DNA of 64,000 nt from a virus. The notes beneath the pieces are model-generated. The model saw only the letters and a list, made by a program, of their open reading frames with translations, had not been told where the DNA came from and did no database searches. The stretch lies in the IMG/VR virus record IMGVR_UViG_3300020445_001256, positions 23,448 to 87,447 of that record. One strand, 5' to 3'. Positions 46,601 to 51,500 of this stretch are shown piece by piece (the first letter of the stretch is position 1; each line of letters opens with the position of its first letter). The translations under genes were made by a program, and so were the position numbers.

Positions 46601-47260
46601 CGTCAGTCATTCAACCTCAAGCGTAATGAAGTGTTCTACTCATTGACTCTAACTGAAGGTGTTCAGTCCAGTACAATTCTTCCAGAAAATAATATCATTT
46701 GTTCTCTTAATGGTGTTATTCAGGAACCAGGCGTAGGTTTCGAGATCGTTGGTTCTAGAATCATCTTCTCTGAGATTCCTCGTGTAGGATCAACATTCGT
46801 AGCATTCTCCTACGTTGGTTCTGAGGCAGACGTTGATGCTGCTGAAGTTGTTCCACCTATCGAACCTGGTGACTTTATTGACATCCAAGGTGAGACTTCA
46901 GACAGAGAAGTTGCTGTTATTGAATCTTCAAACTCTCTAATCACTTATGATTACTTGGGTTCTGTATTCGGTAAAGACGCACAAGGTCAAGCAAATATTA
47001 CTTCAGGAACTATTGATACTGTTCAGGTTACATCAGGTGGATCTGGTTATACAACTAGACCAACTGTCAGACTTGATTCTATATCTGGTTTTGATGGTAA
47101 CGTTAAGGCACTAGTCGGTGTTGCTGGTGTTGAGATTAATAATACTGGTTCAGGATATCAAACTCCTAACGTTGCAGTTGAAACTGTAGTGGATGATAAT
47201 TGGACTGCACCTGATCTTTCACTATACGGTGAAGAAGAGGTAGACCCCGAAACCCCATAA
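22616..47260 (+). CDS. giant baseplate/tail adhesion protein, 8,214 aa
   Basis: One uninterrupted frame of 24,645 bp follows gp6, the place of the T4 gene 7 equivalent. Approximate order by residue: 1-720 baseplate-like N-terminus, with 'SGYT...P.V.I' glycine-rich repeats (312-622) and a helical unit VDVRTAIKTIKDFYSSKGTS-like around 685-719. Then more Gly repeats (1132-1345), a YHYH domain (1422-1562; GWAFDGNPIYGPYGY) and a beta-propeller-like region (1840-2220). LamG-like domains lie at 2250-2440 and 4072-4265. 'NGI-Q-PG' modules are at 3600-3650 and 7905-8080. A long YPR repeat block spans 4445-6669. Helical 'CRRDL...ISDLQTGGN' modules and a carbohydrate-binding-like domain (7252-7459) precede the end. 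It is likely a virion protein for wedge structure and host adhesion. It has no signal peptide. The exact T4 counterpart is not provable here. Confidence 0.9.
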   Translation: MTSINKVSQAVNRQTPEFVEQDYPLFNKFLEYYYQSQEKTGLGQNILNNFLGYLDIDKLDISILDGATKVVESISATDDIIIVESVDQFLENDGSVLIGDEVIYYEKAQAGPNIALSPGVSYDQVKLKWINLASPLMSFDGSRQSFPLTSQDNPIAPPSVQHLIVSNYGKVLIPGTDYSVEGTNIIFTTAPRTRIPADDASSTYITYLNGFNENTIVALDNLSGSFGESKRQFTITRSGARYEPIADEYVLAIYDNRLLTPKVDFFIDGDQFIFLTAPLNGRFLSLFSIEAPIPSFGAGAVGYARISDTGTLTGISISKNGTGYKSEYPPKISINTENGSGASASALVNGLKSIALLEGGQGYSSTNPPVVQVQAPTAVGATAATVSATVTNGAVSALTITNSGSGYTFTPRITFRQPGGAVLGTPTVVNGQITAVSITSSGFGYTTVPTVYIDEPTGTNPIKAAFQAVLSSDGEITSINILNAGQGYTSTPRMAVIDPVGAQVLETTVDNQGRVTNIELLSGGVGYSDVPSVYIVDNRTDATGAYAGGTGAIATASIFNGQITDINISAFGGGYSQSAPPVVVIQAPPAAEASAEIGLNEVTGFTVNQAGSGYQKAQLTGCARAASSITSYTESGNAIFTNNTIASAHAVDEPIKCLDALFVKRLLDKYTEQYLPDVPTLDYSKIDVRTAIKTIKDFYSSKGTSYSIGYLFKLLYGETVSISYPKDQIIKPSAATWSIDTILRATLVSGDPTDIQDGLLTQEADIADLNVKEASALVENYISIRTSQVTIYELVLSEETIAGTFIVPYKTKLAEPLNKTESIITVDSTIGWPERNGEFIIGSSTDTREIVQYKEKSLNQFIECTRSVNGVVEDWDSATEVKSNFNVYINKGTPQEVVMNIVGIVDAQQTTLTDTGSYYLPGDKLTVSKLGGTGTTPELTTWLYNVKKLIEVTSVAFGGINNQSATITCKNDHGLLVGDQVTIYGANPILYNGTFLVTSRDSDTVFQYALPQPATVIPQGNILVSIDLNKGKSTSTAINNAISPYTTNVQNSFFNDNYVYLASTGIPNYNIGPFPGSALLPGNQRKLTRFPKIPTTISTKDLIGAGPIGTWVNGVSVWSYKSSLTKTFGAITSIGITNAGSGYDAASPPAITISGGGGSGATASVVVDGAISEVTVTTGGSDYTSSPLVSIVGGGGSGAAATAIITKGVVSRILINSGGTGYTSQPQITIVGGGGSGAAATASVRGPIKTINVASGGSAYTSKPSVTLSSGSGAVAQAIVQNGRIISIAIISAGSGYTTAPEITIQGDGFGAVARATIDVDGENAGRVTNIEIINRGIGYLQGTTIINLDSVGSSALFSANVFEWTYNLQSTATLDSAKGGVFEGYNNQYGGEYAHLSNPQTLRYILGDNLYESNTGTILEKEDSVVHSPIIGWAFDGNPIYGPYGYSDPTDQGSVITRLSTSYRVKPALIYDAATNPYPVRTDGPLLTDTDSNGTLLYPYGSFVEDYEYVFGLGDLDQYNGRFCKTPDYPTGRYCYFVTIDNTTAGNPEFPYVLGPSFNSVVDKWNLSTSAVQQNIPTGVVRYRDPYENVDIDVSRAPNVSTNALTTESGDIILFEVEDEDRSGVIDQIETDDPDQMFEESPLQLFDYFPKVTFDSKVDIEVETITKFEDASVNGFTIENPGINYQVNDRLEFDNTGTDGTGVSARVSRIKGEAVESYSFENISGENFGVLKTTEPHNLVIGDSVFVTYNPIMNNTNKTFTVRQFKGIEEIVINQTGSGYNSDIPPTITIDSATGSGGELQAVVTSVGAIETVNIINSGSGYTTNPRVILSHPQVFKKADYYVSKIDNNNYVKVNDVVINENKEIFICGKTKDTNGNEIGFVSKLSATGVKEWEKNLELTGGGQYCEFQKLYVDGNDVWVVGNNRPNSNLLDSYNPDIILAKYTQASNGLSATLGFQKGYAGISGSTRSDSVTAITKLSDTRFVIGGYTNTNSTNPFDAYIALIDTTGNFALKRKVAGTTTSEKITGLVVNAGNVYFSVESAASPNATAIDLGLGKATIGTSAITIDYVKTYSNTSYSFLDSSICIDEFNEIYLTATCRLKANNTTKNSFWVGKTDIDGNLIWNYRYQIPNESGTEYAIQAVSKTAIDVFGDLNVGVTLTSGINGLKTARSFKIGYSGNLKEHSSNLFNLNNVEGVTINSLDVDNSGDVHLYGQSSWNRNEFLLPFTGGATTDTTGHYTPTIVTTGGSLSYENTVQGGYAKILGSQLASPTVWENAYIKFPAADLGTKLADDWTIEFFLYRDSSNSNVFSQNEETLISIGDATVTTGGLWLYFEISTGKIGLAVTNNTTALNAGSAQLSTATTIYATNTWQTIGLKKEGNIFTVYSNGIQVIQSTVPDTSLGSKDLVIGNISGRSGTLNNWRSNEQGQYHVDNLRLRNRAVTPTVPSDIGVLPLAGAFSIGYNWEDDAWFTTNLNKFDYIDYTGIGIKVDKNADAARVGTYTERTNTKLGFIRADEIGTTITPTSLTVVTTGFALADAGFQGLDFDDATITMAQDTETMTYTQDVWSSRTATVPSPGSQKLSVSAVVKDKYYFKVTNTIKIDNVQELTLNQAFNFTTGTKLRLNNNAGTFVNSGYIIRQDTTNNKIYLAINNNAWSNDLNTGNLVTEQFSEQSTYGIVGPIPADVNEIVGYTFAQVNNTTPGTFDIDLDDYNLSGTGYNAGGGQDLDSYAKFKPYSDNDYSVRIDEVTTGSPYIVGSVINITDSNISYNAAYSTAQITGLTAVTKITLVANLTKILQVSAVSNSDEVYVITGTSHYLSAGEMIYVDGNPTENSLDEYDGAFAVNSVVSPLEFTYKLKQVATTSPATSAGSVNIFVKSPVLKMYYGHQYIFDMSHSSLLGGNLSFSKDNLYKLEYSFNSIERTGTPGVSGEGVPTPIVKLKVDDNILTNISYYFDPSRIGADSPINPSSYLDVTNSPYKGTFSISSVAGATITRGADTFKFPLLDEPEGDAEVSQTTYSTSSVKAVGSISDVRIVNSGGFYTRLPIVSSITSTRQIERVAIEDPGTEYANGVYNAVPIAGNGEGGLVEITVADGLDSEGVTIPGQIQAVTVTSPGKNYTTASIDIEAIPGILGAGLTGSGAKLTVVIPNAGTQASIFTKADKVGKIKKLKNNNFGYDYPHDYTLRPEISFPINAQLTSTSILSSITVTNPGSGYSQAPAVVITGGGGSGATAESSIKNGRLDIIIVKDPGAGYSSTPTVSLKSSFNYVVNLDLGLLQFAFPHGITNGAAVTLNVVDTGDGADFPLAAGAVGRLNGTTTYYAISGAANSLENDQLKLALTAANAELGDALSFVNAGEGRQQVLTESFGGSATANVITSTFLEGELVYQGDSLDTATATGYVSTNQGWQIGPRILKIVDYTGTFAETQKVTGVISKSSGTISDLNIARGVLEIGSITKTTGQFIDDVGKPSEIIQKIQDSYYYQDFSYAIKSAVSISEWKEILIKNVHPASFKVFGELNLSDYGFIPNKDTDFQLTKSVELAREAIVPNIQSFALVEPIYSEFNNTEVLFRQKRLTSSENILTSVVQRIDDISGQFDGEKIAFPLTVDGNTVVANANQLMIVLNGIVQNPGTAFEIQGDSIVFSEPPQPPASVKYVNIKISQIAIVSNTFTNQSGIFPSPGNVLTGTNSGAKLTVTSVVGDTIFGFITEGTFIAAENVTVSATGFSANLDVQSNVSNIGLFQYGEQVKNLTNDTAKVEQINLQRGLENALAQLRYTVGPSTTSIEVVPDGSTTDGPVPAGTFTTSTSYQLGSEVVTVTNIVDGNDSTTLTVSRGQNGTVAVSHQEDFPIYGTVIAVTDELTLSKTAGTYKSTPGLFDIQLNDVIIGAKSGVVARVTQTSAYQDPTTQEFISQVNISEGSSFFGLLMNRISSTSYPNIVLDDISKSQVSVVQYTDNTTAFNSQFPANEQLNNIVVPYDNLVGGPIQENETIRNYKLKYGGNTGEFIAGEGARARKLSYINPKGDGFFAKGQVLRTQDTKAEVLGFNQADQVIYLGKVGRTKANGQDYHIPSFSNSAQLDTTVKYYGTASLQLAAATNDYVTIPSSSEFAFGTGAFTIDLMLRPAASSISGTATILDMRASAANEVAGRLYLQAGQVRWNVNNADIVTSGATALTADTWVYVSIMKSGTTTKILLNGVEAGTATDNTTYVAKPIRLGSDYAGANSLTGFIDELRVSNTNRHQTIPFTPQNGIWQGDANTKLLLHFDGADAQTWTEDWSGAEGFTAGEDFNNDAIIASTRSSNATPGGFTGNTQRYYDAADLILLNKEFLAQEVVYILKERHPHHTVKGSEVDCEDDVRDVLDAIISDLRNGTNNKIWDASSYYVDRTSSPIVLKFVSNEVDEVVYTYDKLEEMLKYIVNNTLWDVQGDHGLVQKTDSTITEASGLTTQTFQPTAAAYDAESGYMVLTASGHGMRAERGITATGASYTATTGVLQLTVATTTFSVSTATYDHTTGVMVITIGSHSLTTNDNIRIATGGITFSCNNGGVSTGAYPRANGANTESGADYAYDRWLPILAVGATTITVNVNGGKGAISHAFAHTYSTSSAGCITAGHGLNEGDRIKFDPNSLVMNCTSDGNTVNQSYPRPDDPAAQGWLEVIENTSTTFDVNVGKSPTVNYTASAGTYDADTGFLTMNIGQHNLRTSRKYTATNADYTASSGAMKITIGDNIDVHDASYVAKNGLLKLNIGHHNFKQGSLVKIAPNSLFFTCSMDDHQSVHAYPRSSDPVYNDDIEVIDITDDTITVDVGTSPEVSYTPTGATYNTSTGDMVLTIGAHSLAAGTSIRLLDESIAFSCSFGSGGTSSYPRPTVDTKNVQTASYNPQSGILSVTTTAAHNLTGPTAKNVTDATYNASTGILQLESAGHGFSLGDKIRIKDDALVFTCTKDGNATNHTYPRSTDPVSGQWLTIVAKATDTIDLQVGASKIGLNEFAHTWAGGTASNAIEKANDVIKIVDESLTFTCAMDNNGTNHLYPRSTDPISGRWLIIENVASTTFDVQVLDNAPSTNTSAHTFVTATTGAIQAKRDPAQGTALPITAVGATTITVNVTPVTSYSSTTHTFQSASQGAVKVGGDYTHKFVDAASGAIIPNHGFYTGDRIMFEEGSLVFTCGMDSDATRHAYPRESDPFYNKWLPISSVTTNTFNVNVGTTTNTQFTPTGGTYDGTTGKLGITIGAHTLEVGQHIKIATGGISFTCAMDGGTAVKAYPRATDPADGVTLPILERTDTTITVDVGQSPYVYFDVSAATYNPTSGVMVLTIGDHGLTANTSIRLKDNSLTFSCDNGGVGTGTYPRSSNDYVYQKAINIDSVTDTTITINVNGGQGAITNTNAHTFVSALPGAVIAGGAWAHTYSTAASNAISVGGNYTHNFKSATPGGIVRAGETIRIAKDGISFKCSQDGYQTIHSYPRTDDPGYNTSLPIYNDGTSYTASNAAYNASTGEMVITINSHGFTTSDQIRIENNSLTFTCVKDSNTSIHSYPRDNDPYVRRWLRVSAVTENTFTVNVGKASSSTQQYAHTFASAAKNGITKRDNTVTVNVGATPTKSFTPTASTYNPSTGALALTIGSHSLPAPTTHTPTDVAYNPTTGIMTLTINGHNFSNGEKVKIADGGLKLSCAFGGASGGAAQKDYPRSTDPISGKWIPISGVTTNTFDVQVLDVIPSTNTDTHSFVSAVTGCVSKANSTVKIAENSLVYKCAEDSNATEHAYPRSNVATHTAGPGTNYNPVTGVLKLSVPTESHTPSTATYNPTTGDMVLTLDSTSGTFNVSNATYNTSTGDMVLTIGSHSLTTSNRIKLKEGSLKFACNFANDNYQTAKAYPRASGANTTNGADYAYNTFLPITAADATTITVNVNGGQGAISNNNQHNFLTADAGAVIVGHGLEVGDRIKIADESLTFSCDNGGVGNGSYPRSSNDYVYRKWIRIRAVTGTTITVNVNGGQGAITNTNAHTFVSATANCITSGHGMTNGSPIKIADSSLSFSCTEGSGGTYAYPRATDPVSKRWLFINNVTDSSFDVNVLDTIPSTNVTTHTWISAVANGIIEGDPIVGQAVPVESVTSTTITINPLDGDVPTNTSAHTFEKLNTYQFQPSAITYTPSTGVMSVTSTAHKIEENDKIFIKDNSLSFKCNMGDDAGIHTYPRESDPVSNKWITATNVTANTFDVNVGATPNIFFTPSDATYNPTTGIMSLTIGNHDLRPGSSVKLSQESLTFKCAHDSYATNHSYPRNTILTHTPTDADYHPDTGIMTLTVNNHKMGDGDWVKIADGAVTFKCTYGAGVHTWTGGTATGAVQVQEAGLGNFDVTGADYNALTGDMVLTVGSHSITTGNTVKIVANSLTFSCDLDANATNHTYPRATDPAYDTALAISAVSGTTITVNVGVSSPGTAYPRASDPVSGKWIKVSNTTTNTFDVQLLDIVPSTNTSIHTFVSAVTNGISQKKDSAYDSPIEIVDTTATTIDLKVVKKLPSTNTTNHIFVSAASNAVISGGSYTHTFVTADPDAITRSIVHTGGNYNHVFTSSLTDGVITGGNYVHTFVSAETNGIKCAGDSVYLTPGSLTFKCAQDNYDRPTAYPRTTDPSYNQLLEIKEVTGDTFTIDVGAAADKNQYAHTWVSSAQGAVKKSDYNLRDCTDVFTTVGNLVDILTDTLTNANATPVVDHLASVTKVTPPYKFYGATVDAFNETPFPVSYHSSANDIIVTNQIDEDTQYRFRDAAYLVRANAGVIVDKASYDMLQRYPDLAISMPRNANGTSTDGTVRCKQDLLEIVTAIATDLENGGNLQTLKAAKFYIGVNGGLQHIRLQVFQSAYAHTRLGVYLKQAITGDLTYDNTDNIIVRDWGITDNSSSGNCANVQTAIDTLITSVNDLIAPTDSDYALAADRLYFNKDFIAEEITGLTTAYFTYDLNGVNYSALTYPGSTGETTCRRDLKLILDGIISDLQTGGNESTIIAMETYLSATLQIEQVDDELAATIYAIDRLRHIGEFAIKDKVFSQNEGSGAADEYEAVHTNRAEYRDGLSATNNILNPVYHYRDLCDIAINILAPGGKAARSAVKQLKYNQNYYKEELTTLVNSQFGAGSWTYNTFIDEMVGNTVHDIITTDFNKTRIAYTIQLSNTFNEYVAGETIVSSNNGKATVLEWNSDEEILYVSSWTGNKFEPTQILIGADSNAYGTVAANGVSAPYTWYTEPANLKAINSARLITSNIAGQIAGTNIASNSENFTTGWTNTGTSVSADQLDSPDSTATADKIIATAVAGEHFIHQNFSISAFETFDSDAVKFDNTNETFDTGAVGTAQSQQYTFSVFLKKGEFNRVRVQMGLDTGAAGEQLAFFDLNLTDGTFGGIFTPGNGITIDAFGTIPYGNGWYRAYITGTFSFGFGEIRPLIYVRDAAGNAQYTGDGSSGVYVWGMKLFKGILDPYQSAAGQVFYADTEYNIKTYALDLLQDYMIKALTGSLISPSTNSGFYSYFDNTLDTDYKYRSIERLVRYNLNIIREQLTVDSYYTTLTTTNGVSIPTKTYGTRSIPAGITGGLQNSIYVYGLQSDANAEIEEISENSGKVVQVYQRFRIDGDITDGPFTMNEVVAKLGNNSITGVVYGYHFDENYKYLDVKVTAGPWAVTDQVVGATNSTTAQISAIEDRLHIIDVKGQFENDIPFKGYASSATASPTGYIKAEASITDNTGGTLTVDTESLTGTFEATSVVYPSSSRQYIDVSKYAGLDITVGDRIASGGYKRFGISVLSGLNSFTQGNRLYKVVSGIQDPLTYGIITEVDLDNSYIYVAEYQGTFTQGDVIGDYGTNASFPIGYATILTIVTTQGAAAGLVQDIRDIALNKRIYLTDVAGTFDDKDFIIGPDAYRSVVLGITEIKARVKRSFKGFDGTTTTFPLTINTGTSYLPDPAGHMLIFLNGILQPPGATNAYTAFSNQIQFTEAPELGASFTGFYVGKLRQLDDISFEFDSLRQSFNLKRNEVFYSLTLTEGVQSSTILPENNIICSLNGVIQEPGVGFEIVGSRIIFSEIPRVGSTFVAFSYVGSEADVDAAEVVPPIEPGDFIDIQGETSDREVAVIESSNSLITYDYLGSVFGKDAQGQANITSGTIDTVQVTSGGSGYTTRPTVRLDSISGFDGNVKALVGVAGVEINNTGSGYQTPNVAVETVVDDNWTAPDLSLYGEEEVDPETP
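35940..42620 (+). repeat. intragenic tandem repeat block (YPR repeats) in the giant gene
   Basis: About 2,230 residues consist of degenerate units. Each typically has ATYNPTTGDMVLTIG-SHSL, then 'IKIADNSLTFSC', a 'YPR..DP..GKWLPI' turn, 'V..TTITVNVG' and 'AHTFVSA'. YPR occurs 21 times. Some units are partial, joined at the same breakpoints. Two copies (about 38,600-38,780 and 40,440-40,620) share SSNDYVY and NGGQGAITNTNAHTFVSA; another pair (36,270 and 40,230) shares GADYAY. This indicates growth by internal duplication. Confidence 0.9.
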
Positions 47261-47263
47261 ATA
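47256..47263 (+). promoter_or_regulatory. late promoter box CATAAATA
   Basis: CATAAATA overlaps the stop of the giant gene and lies 22 nt before the next ATG. It matches the T4-like late promoter pattern (TATAAATA; NATAAATA in cyanophages). Confidence 0.72.
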
Positions 47264-47285
47264 ACTAAAAAAATAGTAGTGAGTA

Positions 47286-48512
47286 ATGGCTAAACAACTA
47301 TTAAGTCTTGGTACTAATGCTAACGACAACACGGGGGATACTCTCCGTGCTGGCGGTGATAAAGTTAATGACAATTTCAATGAACTATATACTGCTCTAG
47401 GTAATGGTACAGATTTAACCATTAGTCTCGCTTCTGCAGGTAGTGGTCAGGTATTACGTTATAATGGAACAAACTTTGTTGCTTCCGATTATTTAAATCT
47501 AACATCTGCTTTAGATGTTAATAGTAACTCAATCATATCATCTTCCAATGGTAATATTAATATTGCTCCTAATGGAACTGGTAATGTAACTATTGGTAAT
47601 GGTAGTATTACTAATACCTTTAACGGAACTGATGGAACGATTGATTTTCCAACTAAAGTAAAATATAAAAATGAATTCAGCACACTTGCTGGTGCTCCTG
47701 CTGCTGCAACATACACAGGATATTTCTTTACAGTTGATGGTGATGACAACCCATATGTAAACATTAATATTACTGCTGGTGGTGCTGGTGATGTGCAAGC
47801 AAAAGTTTTAACACAGTATTCTAGTGTTGATCTTTTAAAAGATATTGATATTACTACTGCAGCACCTACTGAGGGACAAGTTCTAAAGTGGAGTGTTAGT
47901 GGAGGTAAATTTGTTCCTGGTGATGATGCTGCTGGTGCTAGTCAACAAAACCTATGGGCAACTGTTGGTGGTGATACTGGTACAACAAGTGCTAATACTA
48001 CAACAGATACATTAACCATTGCTGGTGGAACTAATATTGCAACAGCAGTATCTGGTGATACACTCACAGTAAACTTTGATGGTACACTTGTTACAACATT
48101 AGCATCTTTAACGGACGTTGATGTTTCTAGTGTTGTTCAAGGTGATTCTTTATTTTGGAATGGAACAAATTGGACTAAAACAAGAAGTCCTATTACATGG
48201 TGGGAGTTAGGTTCTAACGGAAGCACAGACTATACTTTTGATGGACCTGGATTTGCTTCTGCAACTAATGACCCAACTCTTTATGTGCATAGAGGTTTTA
48301 CCTATGCTTTTGATAATACTACAATGGGTGGTGCTCATCCATTTAGAGTACAGAGCACACAGGGTTTAACTGGAACTCCATATACTGCTGGTCAATCTGG
48401 TAGTGGAACTAGTGTTCTCTATTGGACTGTTCCTATGGATGCTCCAACAACACTGTATTATCAGTGTACACTCCATGCATCAATGCAAGGACAAATTAAC
48501 GTTGTAAGTTGA
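47286..48512 (+). CDS. short tail fibre-like protein with cupredoxin-like C-terminus
   Basis: The 408-aa protein begins LLSLGTNANDNTGDTLRAGG and DNFNELYTALG, an N-terminal module common to cyanophage fibres and appendage proteins. Low-complexity strand-rich repeats follow (NGNINIAPNGTGNVTIGNGS). The last 100 residues form a small domain. HPFRVQ is followed by LYYQCTLHASMQGQI, giving a His and a Cys-x2-His-x2-Met like a plastocyanin copper site. In plastocyanin the Met lies five residues after the His; here it is three, so copper binding is uncertain. It has its own late promoter. Confidence 0.8.
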   Translation: MAKQLLSLGTNANDNTGDTLRAGGDKVNDNFNELYTALGNGTDLTISLASAGSGQVLRYNGTNFVASDYLNLTSALDVNSNSIISSSNGNINIAPNGTGNVTIGNGSITNTFNGTDGTIDFPTKVKYKNEFSTLAGAPAAATYTGYFFTVDGDDNPYVNINITAGGAGDVQAKVLTQYSSVDLLKDIDITTAAPTEGQVLKWSVSGGKFVPGDDAAGASQQNLWATVGGDTGTTSANTTTDTLTIAGGTNIATAVSGDTLTVNFDGTLVTTLASLTDVDVSSVVQGDSLFWNGTNWTKTRSPITWWELGSNGSTDYTFDGPGFASATNDPTLYVHRGFTYAFDNTTMGGAHPFRVQSTQGLTGTPYTAGQSGSGTSVLYWTVPMDAPTTLYYQCTLHASMQGQINVVS

Positions 48513-48517
48513 TATAA

Positions 48518-51500
48518 ATGGCAAGAACTGTTCCTGGATCTGGTGCTGTAATTAACCCAATTTTCGATGAGACTTTTGGTGTTCGTGCAGTAGAAGTATT
48601 AAAAGGGGGATCTGGATACTCGGTATCCGACCCACCTAAACTTTCTGTGACTGGATGTGGAACTCCAGATGTAGAGGCATTATTATATCCAATTATCGAT
48701 TCTGATTCAGGAAAGATTATACATGTTAGGGTTCTGAATAGAGGTAGTGGATATGATCCTTTACGTTTACAAATTATCCCACAAGGAGAAACTCCTAATG
48801 TTGTAACATCATTTGATTTCAATAGAATATGGCAAACGCATCCTAACTCTACAACTACTGGTGCTTTTTCAGGAACTACTGATAGATTATTAATTGCATC
48901 AGACAATCATCCAAAACCTACTTGGACTCAAGCAGAGGCAGCACCAGGTGGTGGTCCTTTAGTTGATAGAACATTTAATCAAACCTTTGTTTTTAGAGGT
49001 GGTAAAGACGTTCCTAATAATGGTACTAGAGAAAATCAACAAGATAAGGTTGTAGGTATTTTAGCAAATGGTGGATTACTTCATACTCCTGAATGGGGTC
49101 CAGATGGTAATGCTCCTCCAGGACATTCTATTGATGCAGTTAAAAATAATTACGTTAAATCTAATGATGCATATGATGTTGTTACTGAAAACAATATCAA
49201 ATATTATCATTCAAACAAACTTATTAATGAATGGGAATTAAAAAATGGTGTATTTGATTGGGGATTATTAAGACCATTTACTTGGAATATTAAAGTTGAA
49301 TACGATAATATCATGTTGCAAGTTACTGATGTTGATGAAACATTAGGAACTATTACTGTTGGTAGATTAGTTGATGAAATTGCTGGAAATGCTAGAGGTG
49401 AAATTGCTAAAGTTGTTAGAAATAATCAAAACGTAGTTACTAGAATATATCTAAGAGACCTTTCTACATCTGCATCATTCTCTCAAGGTGACGGGTGTTT
49501 AGGATCTAACGGGTTTAATTTTAAAATTCAAGAAGTTCCTTTAGCATTTCCAACTGGGGTATTCTATATTGATTTTGGTACAGAAGCAAGTGAGTTTGGT
49601 TCATTTACTCCAGGAACCTATTATATGGCTCCTGAGAATATTAAAGTTCAAAGAAATTATTTGATTATTTGGAATCAATCTGATAGTTCTAATAGTCAAG
49701 GTGCTCAAGGGCATCCAATGAGATTTAGTACAACTCCAGATGGTCCTTTGAATCAAACTCCTGGTACACTTTATTATAAGAGCACTGGAGTAACAGAAGC
49801 ACCTGCGGCTGATTATGAAAATGAATATCAACCGCTATTCATTATGAATCAGGATGAATCAGCAAGAATTTATTACCATTGTGCTTACCATACACATATG
49901 TCTGGTTACACTGGTGATGAAGGATATATGATTTTTGATTCAACAGTTGATAACGATCCAAGACCAAATACTTATTATACTGATAATTTTTATCAAAGTG
50001 ATTCAAACAATCCTGCGACTATTGATCGTTCAAGACATACAGATGGACATTCTAAGATTCTTGGTATGTCATTTGATGGATATCCCATTTATGGTCCTTA
50101 TGGATATCTTTTAGGTGGTACTAGTATTATAACTACTACCCCCAGTTTAAGTTACTATGGTGGTCTTTTCTATCAGGTTGGTGATGGTTACCCAACTGTT
50201 GCTCAAACTGGATCTGGATCTGGTGCTGTTGTTAATATAACTGAAATTGGTACTTATCAGACTGGTGGAATTCAATCATTTACTATAGCTGAAGGTGGAA
50301 GTGGATATGCTGTTGGTGATAAAATTAGAATCCTTCATAAGTATGATGGAGCATTTGTATCTGGATATACGCATAGTTCTTGGAATGCTAATGGAGATAG
50401 AACTGCAGGAGTGTATGGTGAAGTTGGCACTGCGTCTGAATTCACAGTTCAAGCTTCATGGACTTCTGCTAATGGTATTGGTGGTAAACCTAAAGTTACT
50501 GTTGATGCTGATGGTTCTGTAAGTAATGTTACATTGGGTGGCAATGGACCTGAGGCGATACCTGGACCAGATGGTAATATGGGATATAATTATGTCGAAG
50601 ATGAGGTGATTACTATTCCTGGTAATTACATTGGTGGATCTTCTCCTGCAGGTGATATAGAAGTCAGAGTTGCTTGGGCTACTGATGATGATAGTGGAGT
50701 TGCTACTATTACTGCTATAGGTGCAGGGATTGGTAAAGAAACTTCAGGATATCGTTTAAAAACATCTTTGGAATTAGCTGGTAATAGACCTGCAGTTACA
50801 ACAGCAAGTACGGTAACTTATACAGTCACTTCTTCTAATGGAAAATATCTCTTCGATGGAGCTTCTCCATCATTCTTAAATCTAGAACGTGGTAAAACTT
50901 ATGTCTTTAACTTAAATAGTGCTACTAATGATAGTCAGCAATTATTGATAGGAATAAATGAAGATGGTTGGCATAGTCAAAACCCTGTTGTAATTGGAGA
51001 TACTACACAGTTATTTGGTGGACCAGGTATCACTTATACTATAGATGGTGCTACAGTATCATACACTGGTTATCTAACTGGATTTAACGGAGCAACGACA
51101 AGATCAATTACGTTCCAAGTTCCTGCAACTGCACCAGCAGCATTGTACTTGTTTGCATATACAACTGCTGATTATGGACTTAGAACTGTTCAAGATGGAT
51201 ATATTTTAGGAGATTTAATTGATGATAATATATTTGATGAATCTGTTCTTTGGGATAGTGGAACTGCTTATGTTATAGGTGAGACTGTAAAAAACTCATC
51301 TGATGTAATATACGAAGCAACTGCTGCTATTAATAGTGGAGGATCACAACCTGTTCATACTACTGGAACTACTAGTAATTGGAAGTTCCTTGGAAAGAAA
51401 GGATCTCTGGATGCTTATAATGGTAAATTCGCAGTAACCCCAGAATATCCTAATGGAACATATGCTTATTATATGATTGAGGATAGTAGTGGTAATCCTG

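Noticed and set aside
48496-48906. 136-aa minus-strand ORF
   Set aside because: It is antisense to the 1,646-aa structural gene, with low-complexity composition and no ribosome site evidence.
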